The notes under the pieces: generated by a model | What the model was told of the DNA's origin: nothing | The model's input: only the letters and a program-made list of their open reading frames with translations | Databases searched by the model: none | NCBI GenBank assembly: GCA_010671965.1 | Contig: JAAHIC010000012.1 | Span: forward strand, 1-23,954 | Length of the DNA stretch: 23,954 nt | From: Leptolyngbya sp. SIO4C5 | GTDB lineage: Bacteria > Cyanobacteriota > Cyanobacteriia > Phormidesmidales > Phormidesmidaceae | Reading direction: 5' to 3' | Part shown: piece after piece, positions 7,702-15,687 of the stretch | Layout: every line of letters begins with the position of its first letter | Numbering within the stretch: the stretch's first letter is position 1 | Translations under genes and position numbers: made by a program

Positions 7702-7726
7702 CATCTATGCGCAAAGCGAATAGATG
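7702..7726. promoter_or_regulatory. Perfect T-N11-A inverted repeat, probable LysR-regulator operator
   Basis: CATCTAT (7702-7708) and ATAGATG (7720-7726) are perfect 7-bp arms separated by 11 bp, giving the T-N11-A layout typical of LysR-family recognition sites. It ends 6 bp before the regulator's ATG, so occupancy would be expected to block its own expression (autorepression, inferred) while positioning it to control the divergent cupin-like gene. Confidence 0.6.
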
Positions 7727-7732
7727 TAGTTT

Positions 7733-8602
7733 ATGAACATTTCTCAACTGGAAATTTTGGCGGCGATCGCCCGCCACGGCAGTTTTTCCGATGCGGCCCT
7801 CAGGCTCGATATCTCTCAGTCAGCTGCGAGCCGGGCGATCGCGTCGTTAGAGGCTGAGCTGGGAGTCCCGCTGCTGGTGCGGGGGCGGTTTGGAGCGCGG
7901 CTGACCTGCATTGGCGAGCGCATCATTAGCCATGCCGATCAGATTTTAGAGCTACGGGAGCAGATTGAATACGAAGTCAATTTAGAAAAAGGGCTGTACG
8001 GCAGCCAGCTGCGGATTGCCTCTTTTCGCAGTGCCGCCACCCATCTACTGCCCCCCATCATTGCTCAGTTTTGTCAGCGCTTTCCCAACGTAGCGGTTTC
8101 TCTGAGCGAATACGATCCTACCGGCGTCGAGCGGGCGCTGCGGGCCGGCGATGCCGACATTGGCTTGGTGCCGCTGCCCCGGTCGGAAGAATTTGCCACC
8201 TGGGAAATTGCCCGCGACGAGTATGTGGTTTTGCTACCGCGCTCGGTAGGGCACGTACCGCCCCAGCTCACCTGGACGGAGCTATCCCAGCACGCCTTTA
8301 TCTTGCTGAACTATGCCGAATGCACCTCGGCTGTGCGCGATCACTGGAGCACCTGGGGCCAAACGCTGCAGGTGGCCTACCAGATTAAAGAAGATTCCAC
8401 CATTGTCAGCATGGTAGCTCAGGGCTTGGGAGCCGCCATTTTGCCCCGGCTGGCAGCGCTGCCGATTCCCAAAGGGGTGCAGGTGCGATCGCTGCCCGTG
8501 CCGCTAGAGCGGGCGATCGGGGCGGCAACTTTGGTCAATACGCCTCATCCACCCTCCGTCAAAGCCTTTTTGGAGGTGCTGCAGCAGCAGTCTCGGCGGT
8601 AG
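7733..8602 (+). CDS. LysR-family transcriptional regulator
   Basis: A 289-residue DNA-binding regulator. Residues 3-60 form the winged helix-turn-helix (QLEILAAIARHGSFSDAALRL, then SQSAASRAIASLEAELGVPLL), followed by the linker helix (GERIISHADQILELREQIE) and a type 2 periplasmic-binding-like effector domain from about residue 90 (LRIASFRSAATHLLPPIIAQF) to the end. VSMVAQGLGAAILPRLA is a typical late effector-domain motif. LysR proteins usually bind a small-molecule coinducer and regulate a divergent gene; here that is the cupin-like gene. The coinducer is unknown. A perfect T-N11-A dyad directly upstream supports autoregulation. An osmolyte-transporter gene begins 77 bp downstream and could be a further target, but nothing in the sequence shows this. 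Confidence 0.93.
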   Translation: MNISQLEILAAIARHGSFSDAALRLDISQSAASRAIASLEAELGVPLLVRGRFGARLTCIGERIISHADQILELREQIEYEVNLEKGLYGSQLRIASFRSAATHLLPPIIAQFCQRFPNVAVSLSEYDPTGVERALRAGDADIGLVPLPRSEEFATWEIARDEYVVLLPRSVGHVPPQLTWTELSQHAFILLNYAECTSAVRDHWSTWGQTLQVAYQIKEDSTIVSMVAQGLGAAILPRLAALPIPKGVQVRSLPVPLERAIGAATLVNTPHPPSVKAFLEVLQQQSRR

Positions 8603-8608
8603 CTGCCG

Positions 8609-8620
8609 CTGCCTAGGCAG
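8609..8620. repeat. 12-bp perfect palindrome after the LysR gene
   Basis: CTGCCTAGGCAG is self-complementary and lies 7 bp after the regulator stop, 60 bp before the binding-protein gene. No T-tract follows, so it is not a convincing intrinsic terminator; it may be an operator half-site pair or chance. Confidence 0.3.
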
Positions 8621-8679
8621 GACGGCGATAGTCAATATCAGTGCTATCCTCTTAAAAATTCAATCTTCGCCGCTAAGCC

Positions 8680-9588
8680 ATGTTCAAACTGCGCCATCGC
8701 TTCTTTTTTGCTCTGCTGGCATTTCTAGTTGCCGCCACCGTTGTCGCCTGTCAGGGCGGCTCCGAACCTGACGACAGCGCGATTCGCGTCGGTTCTAAAG
8801 ACTTCACCGAACAGCTCATTCTGGGAGAAATGTATGCGATCGCCCTAGAAGATGCTGGCTTTGAGGTCGAACGCAATCTGAATCTAGGCGGCACTCCTGT
8901 CGCCCAGGCCGCGTTAGAAAATAGCGAAATTGATCTTTATCCTGAATACACAGGGACGGGCTTGCTGACGGTGCTCAAGCAGCCTGTTAGCAGCGATCAG
9001 CAGGCGGTGTACGACACGGTTTCTAACCAATATCAGGAAAACTTTAATCTTGTTTGGCTAGAACCCGCACCGATGAACAACACCCAGGCTTTGGCGATGA
9101 CCCAGGCTCAGTCGGAGGCGCTGGGCATCACCACAATTTCTGAGATGGCGGCCCAGGCAGATGAGCTAGTTATGATCGGCCCGCCCGAATTTGAGGTGCG
9201 AGAAGATGGCCTGCCGGGACTACAGCAGGCTTATGGCGACTTTGAATTAGAAGCCTACAAAGCCGTCGATGCCGGCCTGCGCTATCAGGGACTCGTCGAT
9301 GGCGAGGCGGATGTAGCTGTGGCCTTTGCAACGGATGGTGAAATCAGCGCTTTTGATCTGGTACTGCTGGAAGACGATCAAAATCTGTTTCCCCCCTATC
9401 AGGTGGCGCCCGTAGTCCGGCAGGAAGCGATAGAAACCAATCCCGAAATTGCCGAAGTCCTCAACGGCATCGCGCCGCTGCTGACCAATGAAGCGATGCA
9501 GCAGCTTAACTATGAGGTGACTGGTGAGGGGCGCGAGCCTGCGGAGGTAGCGCGTGAGTTTTTGCTGGAGTCGGGAGTGGTGGAGTAA
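8680..9588 (+). CDS. Glycine betaine/quaternary-amine-type ABC transporter, substrate-binding lipoprotein (OpuAC/OsmF family)
   Basis: A 302-residue exported lipoprotein. A hydrophobic leader (residues 7-22) ends in the lipobox VVAC with the lipidated Cys at 24. The mature part begins IRVGSKDFTEQLILGEMYAIALEDAGF and continues NLGGTPVAQAALENSEIDLYPEYTGTGL, the characteristic start of OpuAC/OsmF/YehZ-type type 2 binding proteins. Late motifs AYKAVDAGLRYQGLVDGEADVAVAFATDGEI and LFPPYQVAPVVR are also typical. It captures a quaternary amine or related compatible solute outside the membrane and delivers it to the permease pair. The substrate (betaine, choline, proline betaine or another osmolyte) cannot be told from sequence. 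It is first in a plus-strand row of three transporter genes; the second permease of the set is on the other strand at 15041-15679. Confidence 0.9.
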   Translation: MFKLRHRFFFALLAFLVAATVVACQGGSEPDDSAIRVGSKDFTEQLILGEMYAIALEDAGFEVERNLNLGGTPVAQAALENSEIDLYPEYTGTGLLTVLKQPVSSDQQAVYDTVSNQYQENFNLVWLEPAPMNNTQALAMTQAQSEALGITTISEMAAQADELVMIGPPEFEVREDGLPGLQQAYGDFELEAYKAVDAGLRYQGLVDGEADVAVAFATDGEISAFDLVLLEDDQNLFPPYQVAPVVRQEAIETNPEIAEVLNGIAPLLTNEAMQQLNYEVTGEGREPAEVAREFLLESGVVE

Positions 9589-9655
9589 TCGTTGAGGGGG
9601 GGGAAGAGAGGTCTAGCTGTGAGTGGAGTCGAACGGAAGTTGAACGGGCTAAACC

Positions 9656-10621
9656 ATGAGTGCGATCGCGTTTGAGCAGGTGTCGCTGCGGTTTGCGGAG
9701 GCGGCGCGTCCGGCGGTAGATGGCTGCACGTTTGCGGTGCAGCCGGGGGAGTTGGTGGTGATTTTGGGGCCGTCTGGCTGCGGCAAAACGACGCTGCTGA
9801 AGATGGTGAACCGTCTGTATGAGCCAACTCAGGGCAGTATTTTTCTGTCGGGCAATAATATTCGCAAGCTGAAGGCCACTGAGCTACGACGGCAAATTGG
9901 CTATGTGATTCAGCAGTCGGGGCTATTTCCCCATATGACGGTGGCGCAGAATGTAGCGGTGGTGCCGAAGCTGCTGGGCTGGGGCCGCTCTAAAATTCAG
10001 ATGCGGGTCGATGAGCTGCTACAGCTTGTGGCCTTGCCGCCCCAGGAATACCGCGATCGCTATCCGGCCCAGCTTTCGGGGGGACAGCAGCAGCGGGTAG
10101 GGGTAGCCAGAGCTTTGGCGGGCGACCCCCAGGTGATTTTGATGGATGAGCCGTTTGGGGCGATCGATGCCATTACCCGTACGGCACTGCAGGATGAGAT
10201 TTTGCGCCTGCAGCACCAGTTGCAAAAAACAATTTTATTTGTCTCGCACGATGTCGATGAAGCCATGCGTCTCGCCGATCGCATTTTGGTGATGCAGGCC
10301 GGTCAAATTGTTCAGTTCGACACGCCGTTTAATCTCCTCACTCAGCCCCGCAATGACTTTATTCGTAGCCTCTTGGGCAGCGAAGACGTGATGCGACAGC
10401 TCGGCCTGCTGCGAGTCGCTGCCGCCATGCAGAATCTGCCGGATACTTTTGACTTAGACAATCAGCCTCGGCTTTCCCCCCAGGCTAGCCTCCGAGAAGC
10501 CCTCTCGCTCATGCTTAGAACTGGCGCGAGTCAGATTGCGATCGCAGAGCGCGATCGCCCCGTAGGAGTTCTTTCGCTGGCGCAGATTCAGCAAGCCGTC
10601 AAACAAAGCGAGTCTTGCTGA
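9656..10621 (+). CDS. Quaternary-amine-type ABC transporter ATP-binding subunit
   Basis: A 321-residue cytoplasmic ATPase energising osmolyte import. Walker A GPSGCGKT is at 38-45, the Q-loop is within YVIQQSGLFPHMTV, the signature LSGGQQQR is at 140-147, Walker B VILMDEP at 160-166, and the H-loop His at 198 (FVSHDVDEAM). The sequence FGAIDAITRTALQDEILRLQ is typical of the OpuA/OpuC/ProV branch. Residues ~250-321 form a C-terminal extension whose last part (SLREALSLMLRTGASQIAIAERDRP, VGVLSLAQI, read consecutively) resembles a single degenerate CBS-type regulatory segment; OpuC-type ATPases use CBS modules to sense ionic strength. It lies 67 bp after the binding-protein gene (the gap contains a run of eight G at 9596-9603) and is followed by the permease after a palindrome-bearing gap. 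Confidence 0.93.
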   Translation: MSAIAFEQVSLRFAEAARPAVDGCTFAVQPGELVVILGPSGCGKTTLLKMVNRLYEPTQGSIFLSGNNIRKLKATELRRQIGYVIQQSGLFPHMTVAQNVAVVPKLLGWGRSKIQMRVDELLQLVALPPQEYRDRYPAQLSGGQQQRVGVARALAGDPQVILMDEPFGAIDAITRTALQDEILRLQHQLQKTILFVSHDVDEAMRLADRILVMQAGQIVQFDTPFNLLTQPRNDFIRSLLGSEDVMRQLGLLRVAAAMQNLPDTFDLDNQPRLSPQASLREALSLMLRTGASQIAIAERDRPVGVLSLAQIQQAVKQSESC

Positions 10622-10631
10622 TATTTCATCA

Positions 10632-10653
10632 GGGCTTGGCCGCGGCCAAGCCC
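10632..10653. repeat. 22-bp perfect palindrome between ATPase and permease genes
   Basis: The half-site GGGCTTGGCCG is followed immediately by its exact reverse complement. It starts 10 bp after the ATPase stop and ends 54 bp before the permease ATG. In mRNA it would fold as a very stable hairpin; no T-run follows, so it is more likely an mRNA stability/attenuation element or a dispersed palindrome than a terminator. The 54 bp after it contain a direct repeat of ATCCGCTAC (near 10661 and 10672). Confidence 0.6.
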
Positions 10654-10707
10654 CCCTATCTATCCGCTACCCATCCGCTACTCGCTAAGCATCACCCACA
10701 TCTCTCC

Positions 10708-11334
10708 ATGTCCTACCTCCTCACCAGTCCTACCGTCGTCCTGCAGCAGCTCTGGGAGCATGTGCAAATGGTGGGCATTACCCTGGCGATCGCCATTACC
10801 CTTGCCATCCCCCTATCGCTGCTGATTACGCGGGTGCGGCGATTGGCGGTGCCCGTTATGGGCGTGCTGGGCGTGTTCTATACCATTCCGAGTCTGGCGC
10901 TGATTATTTTCTTAGTGCCTGTGTTTGGCCTGAATCAGCGATCGGTGATTACGGCGATGGTGATTTATACCCAGGTGATTTTGGTGCGGAACTTGGTGGT
11001 GGGGCTAAGCGGCATCGACTCAGCCATCCTAGAGGCGGCTAAGGGTATGGGCATGAGTAGCTGGCAGCGCTGGTGGCGGGTACAGGTACCGCTGGTGCTG
11101 CCCGTATTTTTGGCGGGGGTGCGGCTGGCAGCAATCGTAGCGATCGCCATTGCCACCATTGGCGCTAAGTTCAGCGCTGGCGGTCTGGGAAATCTCCTGT
11201 TTGAAGGGATTCAGACTAACCGCAGTGACAAGATCTGGGCCGGGGCGATCGCGGTGGCGCTGCTGGCGCTGCTGCTCAATGCGGGGCTGCGATGGCTAGA
11301 ACAAGCAGTCAGCCCCCACAGCCAGAAAAGCTAG
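10708..11334 (+). CDS. Quaternary-amine-type ABC transporter permease (first of two)
   Basis: A 208-residue inner-membrane subunit starting at ATG (MSYLLTSPTVVLQQLWEHVQMVG). An upstream TTG at 10615 would overlap the ATPase gene and read through the palindrome, so it is not used. It has about five to six hydrophobic segments; the binding-protein-dependent transport motif (EAA loop) is LEAAKGMGMSSWQRWWRVQVPLVLP. FYTIPSLALIIFLVPVFGLNQ and ATIGAKFSAGGLGNLLFEGI are hallmarks of OpuCB/YehY-W-type permeases. It would pair with the similar minus-strand permease (15041-15679) to form a heterodimeric channel with the upstream ATPase and binding lipoprotein (inference from family architecture). It ends 27 bp before the convergent PII-like gene. 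Confidence 0.92.
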   Translation: MSYLLTSPTVVLQQLWEHVQMVGITLAIAITLAIPLSLLITRVRRLAVPVMGVLGVFYTIPSLALIIFLVPVFGLNQRSVITAMVIYTQVILVRNLVVGLSGIDSAILEAAKGMGMSSWQRWWRVQVPLVLPVFLAGVRLAAIVAIAIATIGAKFSAGGLGNLLFEGIQTNRSDKIWAGAIAVALLALLLNAGLRWLEQAVSPHSQKS

Positions 11335-11361
11335 CCTAGCAGCGACTGGGTAAACCCCTGG

Positions 11362-11670
11362 TCAATCTAACAGCGCTTCTACGGGCTGTCGAAACGCAAT
11401 CAGCGCGTATTTGTCTTGATATTCATTTACTTCGGTCAAAATCTGATCGGAAATTTCCTCAGAAACCACCGTTTTTAGCTCAAGATTAGTTTTGTAGCCG
11501 GCAATTCCTGACACGTCTGACATCCGGACGCCGTGGCTGCCAACACCCTGAGCGAGGGTAAAGGTATACCCTGAAACGCCCAGCGTTTTCATGAGCTGCA
11601 TGAGGCGATCTTGCAAGACTGATTCGCCAATAATTGTCAATAGAACGGCTTTCTTGAGTTGAGGCGGCAT
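11362..11670 (-). CDS. PII-superfamily signalling protein (GlnB/SbtB-like)
   Basis: A 102-residue protein. The chosen start is the ATG giving MPPQLKKAVLLTIIGESVLQDRL; the longer frame from 11724 would need a TTG and adds residues not expected in the family. The ferredoxin-like pattern of PII proteins is visible: beta1 AVLLTIIGES, helix RLMQLMKTLGVSGYTFTLA, a T-loop-type segment GVGSHGVRMSDVSGIAGYKTN, beta3 LELKTVVSEE, a helix and beta4 YALIAFRQPVEAL. SGYT, the Gly/Ser/Arg-containing loop and the final VEAL resemble SbtB and other PII-like proteins more than canonical GlnB, because no uridylylation-site Tyr context is visible and the nucleotide B/C-loop motifs are not classical. Such proteins bind adenylyl nucleotides and regulate membrane transporters. 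It sits between transporter arms, so regulating that importer is a testable guess. Confidence 0.72.
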   Translation of the reverse strand: MPPQLKKAVLLTIIGESVLQDRLMQLMKTLGVSGYTFTLAQGVGSHGVRMSDVSGIAGYKTNLELKTVVSEEISDQILTEVNEYQDKYALIAFRQPVEALLD

Positions 11671-12303
11671 AGCGATATAGCCCGTAATTGGCTTTAGAAA
11701 CAACGATAAATATTTTGCCGTCAAAAGAATAAAAAAGCTACCCTCTGCAAGTATGAACCAGGCGTTTTAGACCGTTCAAACTGTTAGTTTGCCAGCGTAT
11801 TTTCAATTGATGCGCCAACTGATTTTACTCTGAAAGCCTGACAGAATCTATGTTTTTACGTTACGAATAGCGACCTCTGACTCACGGGTTGTAAACTTTG
11901 TTGTCAGCAGCCCCTAACCTGAAAGAGGAGCGGTATAGTAATAACTGAAGCCAAAAGCTTCCCTGACAGATTGCAAGTCAACTCCATCAAAACAGGAGGT
12001 AAAGCGACTGTATTATCCTAATCTGTCTCGTCTAAACGCAACAGCATCTAGGCTGTTAACTGATATTTCCTCTAATGGCTGAAAGGGAGCAATAGAACTA
12101 GCAAAACCAATAATCTTTGAATAAGATTTCAGCTAGTGTATCTCTAAATTTTATGCAGGAAAGTGAGGCGATCGCTCGGTTAATCAGGCTTAGATGCTGT
12201 TGTCAGCTCTCACTATATCTAACTCTTTAAATATTAACTACAGGGTGCATTGCCATACGGTTTAATGCACCTTTATAGCGATCGCCATAGGACTGAGCCT
12301 CCA
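11671..12303. other. Long non-coding stretch (about 630 bp)
   Basis: It lies between the start of the PII-like gene and the 3' end of the GH63 gene, both on the minus strand. It is AT-richer than its neighbours and has no convincing ORF or RNA gene. Visible items are a small dyad CAAACT-GTT-AGTTTG (11777-11791) upstream of the PII-like start, one HIP1 site near 12170, and the hairpin at 12244-12271. It should hold the PII-like promoter; I could not place -35/-10 boxes with confidence. Confidence 0.5.
12244..12271 (-). terminator. Hairpin downstream of the GH63 gene
   Basis: GGTGCATT (12244-12251) and AATGCACC (12264-12271) form a perfect 8-bp stem with a 12-nt loop, 32 bp beyond the glucosidase stop on the minus strand. 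No T-tract follows in that direction (a short TTTAT follows on the plus strand), so it is a weak or RNA-processing-type terminator at best. Confidence 0.4.
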
Positions 12304-14991
12304 TCAATGCAGTTGAGCGTTGCCGTATTCACTGTATTGCTGAATTAGCTTAGCGATCAGTCCTGTCCATCCGGTTTGATGACTCGCCCCCAAGCCCGCG
12401 CCGTTGTCCCCATGAAAATATTCGTGAAAGAGCAGATAGTTGCGCCAGTGAGGATCCTGTTGAAACGGCTGAATTCCGCCAAAAACGGGACGCTGCCCCG
12501 CCTCGCCGGTCAGAAAAATCTGGATTAGGCGCTGCTCTAGCTCTAGCGCTACCTGCCATAGGGTTTTGCGCGTATCAGAGCCAGTTGGGCATTCAACGGT
12601 GAAAGCATCACCGAGATAGTGATCAAACTTCTGTAAAGACTCGATTAGCAAGTAGTTCACCGGAAACCAAATAGGGCCGCGCCAGTTGGAGTTGCCGCCA
12701 AAGAGTCCGGTACTGGATTCTGCCGGTTCATAAGAGACACAGTGCTGCTGGCTGTCCGTACTGAAGCAGTAAGGATGCTCTAGGTGGTAGCGAGAGAGCG
12801 CCCGGATGCCATATGCCCCCAGAAATTCAGCTTCATCCAGCATTTTGGTTAAAATGCGGCGCAGCTTATCAGGTCTGACCACTGCTAACAGGCGGCGCTT
12901 ACCGACCCCCTGATCAATGAAGCTAGCGACGTTGTGGCTAAGTTCAGGCCGATTGTGTTCAAACCATTCCAACCGTTCTTTAAATCCTGGTAGCTTATTC
13001 AAGCTATCTGGCTCAATCGTCTCAACCGCAAATAGGGGAATCAGTCCTACCATCGATCGCACCTTGAGCCGCAGCCGCTGACCTTCAGGCAGGTGTAGTA
13101 CGTCATAGAAAAAGCCGTCTTCCTCATCCCACAGCTCAGTTTTGTCATTGCCGCCGATGTGATTCATGGCGTCGGCAATGTAGACGAAGTGTTCAAAAAA
13201 CTTGGTTGCCATGTCTTCGTAGACGGCGTTCTCCTGCGCTAGCTCTAGGGCCATAGTCAGCATGTTGAGGCAGTACATCGCCATCCAGCTGGTGCCATCG
13301 GACTGCTCGATGTAGCCGCCTGTGGGTAAGGGAGCGCTGCGATCGAAAACGCCGATGTTATCTAGGCCCAAAAAGCCTCCCTCAAATACGTTGTTGCCCT
13401 CGGCGTCTTTGCGATTCACCCACCAGGTAAAGTTCAGCAGCAGCTTTTGAAACACCCGCTCTAAAAACTGGCGATCGCCCCGGCCCCGCATTTTCTGCTC
13501 AATTTTGTACACCCGCCAGGTAGCCCAGGCGTGAACGGGCGGATTGACATCGCCAAAGGCCCACTCATAGGCGGGAATTTGGCCGTTGGGATGCATGTAC
13601 CACTCCCGCGTCATGATATCGAGCTGATGCTTGGCAAAGTCCGAATCAACCATTGCCAGAGGCAAACAGTGAAAGGCTAGATCCCAAGCGGCAAACCAGG
13701 GATATTCCCACTTGTCGGGCATGGAAATAATGTCGTTGCTGTCGAGATGCGTCCACTGGCGGTTACGGCTGAACTGATGCCCCTGGGGTGGTTCCGGCAT
13801 AGTCGGGTCGCCTCCTAGCCAGCGAGCCACATCATAGCGATAGTACTGCTTGCTCCAGAGCAGTCCGGCGAAGGCTTGCCGCTGGATTTGGCGCAGGCCA
13901 GCGCTGAGATCAAAGGGGGTAATTTTGCCGTAAAAATCGTCGGCTTCTTGTCTTCGAGCCGCCAGAATTTGCGCGAACTCGGCAAAGGGGGCCGGAGCGC
14001 GATCGCCCTGGCTCAGTCGTAGCCGTATCTGCCGTGTTTCCCCGGCTGGAATCTCTAAAACATAGTGGATAGCGGCTTTAGTTCCCACCTGATTGGGATT
14101 GACGGCTTGCGTCTCTCCCTCCACGACGTAGCGATGAAAGGCGTCTTTAGTATAGGGCGAGGCATTTTTGGCCCCGTAGAGCCGCTCAAAATTGGTTTCA
14201 TTTTCAGTGAAGTAGAGCGGTCGTTCGGGTTTGTTGGCGGCAACCGGGTCTTCGCCATAGAGCCAATACTGGCCTAGTTCAGCCTGAAAAGCTTCGATGC
14301 CGACGGTGCCAATTGGGGCATTGGGCGACAGATTGAGGGCTGGTTTTTCGGCTGCCTGTTCCCAAGACCAGGTGTTACGAAACCATAGAGTGGGTAAAAC
14401 ATGGATTGTCGCAGCGTTCGGGCCGCGATTAGCCACAGAAATTTGAATCAAAATGTCGTCTGGAGCGGCTTTGGCGTAGTCTACAAACACGTCAAAGTAG
14501 CGATTTTCCTCAAAAACGCCCGTATCTAGCAGCTCAAACTCCAGCGCCTCGCGCCCGCGCCGCTGATTTTCTTCGACTAAATGCCTGTAGGGATAGGCTG
14601 CCTGTGGATATTTATAAAGCGCCTGCAGATAGGAATGGGTCGGCGTGCTGTCTAGGTAAAAGTAGTACTCTTTGACATCTTCACCGTGATTGCCCTGCGG
14701 CCCCGTCAGGCCAAACAGCCGCTCTTTGAGCACCGGATCTTGGCCGTTCCACAGCGCTAGGGCAAAACATAATTGCTGCTTGTCGTCGCAGATGCCCAGC
14801 AGCCCGTCTTCGCCCCAGCGATAAGCCCGCGAGTGAGACTGCTGGTGGGAGAAGTAGTCCCAGGCTGAGCCATCGGCGCTGTAGTCTTCTCGGACGGTGC
14901 CCCACTGGCGATCGCTGAGATAAGGCCCCCAGTGCTTCCAGTCGGCCTTACGGGCTTGGGTGGCTTCTAGGCGCTGCTGTTCGACGGTCAT
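12304..14991 (-). CDS. GH63-type glucosidase (MGH1-like, (alpha/alpha)6 barrel)
   Basis: An 895-residue cytoplasmic-looking glycoside hydrolase with no signal peptide. The N-terminal half (about 1-350) is a beta-sandwich-like region ([38 protein letters not shown]..., [12 protein letters not shown]). The C-terminal half has the alpha-barrel motifs of family GH63: [20 protein letters not shown] (Asp437 as probable general acid), [41 protein letters not shown] and [27 protein letters not shown] (Glu857 as probable base). Residue roles are inferred by family analogy. Bacterial members include glucosylglycerate hydrolases and mannosyl-oligosaccharide-glucosidase-like enzymes, so turnover of a glucosylated compatible solute is plausible beside an osmolyte importer, but the substrate is not proven. 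An AGGAGAA site 6 nt upstream supports the ATG. It starts 49 bp after the minus-strand permease, suggesting one transcript. Confidence 0.85.
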   Translation of the reverse strand: MTVEQQRLEATQARKADWKHWGPYLSDRQWGTVREDYSADGSAWDYFSHQQSHSRAYRWGEDGLLGICDDKQQLCFALALWNGQDPVLKERLFGLTGPQGNHGEDVKEYYFYLDSTPTHSYLQALYKYPQAAYPYRHLVEENQRRGREALEFELLDTGVFEENRYFDVFVDYAKAAPDDILIQISVANRGPNAATIHVLPTLWFRNTWSWEQAAEKPALNLSPNAPIGTVGIEAFQAELGQYWLYGEDPVAANKPERPLYFTENETNFERLYGAKNASPYTKDAFHRYVVEGETQAVNPNQVGTKAAIHYVLEIPAGETRQIRLRLSQGDRAPAPFAEFAQILAARRQEADDFYGKITPFDLSAGLRQIQRQAFAGLLWSKQYYRYDVARWLGGDPTMPEPPQGHQFSRNRQWTHLDSNDIISMPDKWEYPWFAAWDLAFHCLPLAMVDSDFAKHQLDIMTREWYMHPNGQIPAYEWAFGDVNPPVHAWATWRVYKIEQKMRGRGDRQFLERVFQKLLLNFTWWVNRKDAEGNNVFEGGFLGLDNIGVFDRSAPLPTGGYIEQSDGTSWMAMYCLNMLTMALELAQENAVYEDMATKFFEHFVYIADAMNHIGGNDKTELWDEEDGFFYDVLHLPEGQRLRLKVRSMVGLIPLFAVETIEPDSLNKLPGFKERLEWFEHNRPELSHNVASFIDQGVGKRRLLAVVRPDKLRRILTKMLDEAEFLGAYGIRALSRYHLEHPYCFSTDSQQHCVSYEPAESSTGLFGGNSNWRGPIWFPVNYLLIESLQKFDHYLGDAFTVECPTGSDTRKTLWQVALELEQRLIQIFLTGEAGQRPVFGGIQPFQQDPHWRNYLLFHEYFHGDNGAGLGASHQTGWTGLIAKLIQQYSEYGNAQLH

Positions 14992-14997
14992 GATCGG

Positions 14998-15004
14998 TTC
15001 TCCT
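14998..15004 (-). promoter_or_regulatory. Shine-Dalgarno of the GH63 gene
   Basis: On the minus strand AGGAGAA precedes the ATG by 6 nt, confirming the chosen start [10 protein letters not shown]. Confidence 0.6.
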
Positions 15005-15040
15005 GCGCAGACTGTAGATAAGAAATAGAGGGCGATCGCC

Positions 15041-15679
15041 TTAAATAGGTGGCTGTACGGCTTTCTGCAAACGACTGAGACTGACTTCCACCAGCAGGGC
15101 CAGCAGCGCTACGGGCACTGCCCCCACCAGCAAAATTGCGTTGTCATAGGCGGCAAAGCCCAGCACCACAAAATCTCCCAGCCCGCCCGCTCCGATAAAC
15201 GCCGCTAAGGTAGCGCTGGCAATGACCTCGACTGCTGCGGTTTTAACGCCGGCAATGATCACCGGCAGGGCCAAAGGAACTTCGATTTGCCGCAAAATTT
15301 GACCAGCCGACAGACCCATGCCCACAGCCGCTTCTCGAATCATGGGGTCAATTCCCCGAAACGCTACGTCCGTGCTGATCAAAATCGGCGGCATTACCAG
15401 CAGCGTTAGGGCGATCGCCGCTGACTGAAAGCTGAGGCCAAAGTAGGGAATGGCAATAAACAAAACTGCTAGACTGGGGATCACCCGCAGCGCATTGAAG
15501 CTATTGATTAGGAGGCTAGAGGCAAGCTGCGATCGCGCGCTCCACAGCCCCAGGGGTAACCCCACCAGCAGCCCAATTGTCAACGGCACACCAACCAGTA
15601 GCAAATGCTGTAACAAAGCGTCCCAGAATTTATCTAAATTACTGATAGCGTAGTCGTAAGCTTCGAATACAAGTTGCAT
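15041..15679 (-). CDS. Quaternary-amine-type ABC transporter permease (second of two)
   Basis: A 212-residue inner-membrane protein of the same family as the plus-strand permease. Hydrophobic segments include [20 protein letters not shown] and [15 protein letters not shown]. The EAA-type loop reads [25 protein letters not shown], and [25 protein letters not shown] and [20 protein letters not shown] are characteristic motifs. It lies upstream of and in the same direction as the GH63 gene (49 bp gap), physically separated from the binding protein, ATPase and first permease. OsmU/OpuC-type systems usually carry two permease genes in one operon, so the two permeases here most likely form one transporter encoded by divergent transcription units (inference). 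Its start codon is only 8 bp from that of the divergent hydrolase gene, so each promoter must lie inside the neighbour's coding sequence. Confidence 0.92.
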   Translation of the reverse strand: MQLVFEAYDYAISNLDKFWDALLQHLLLVGVPLTIGLLVGLPLGLWSARSQLASSLLINSFNALRVIPSLAVLFIAIPYFGLSFQSAAIALTLLVMPPILISTDVAFRGIDPMIREAAVGMGLSAGQILRQIEVPLALPVIIAGVKTAAVEVIASATLAAFIGAGGLGDFVVLGFAAYDNAILLVGAVPVALLALLVEVSLSRLQKAVQPPI

Positions 15680-15687
15680 GGATTAGG

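Noticed and set aside
9589..9655. G-run (eight G at 9596-9603) as a regulatory element or frameshift site
   Set aside because: It lies between genes with intact frames on both sides; nothing else supports a function.
10615..10707. Upstream TTG start for the first permease
   Set aside because: It would overlap the ATPase gene and translate the 22-bp palindrome; the family N-terminus fits the ATG at 10708.
11671..11724. Upstream start for the PII-like protein
   Set aside because: The codon at 11724 is TTG, and PII-type proteins begin directly with the first beta strand, as from 11670.
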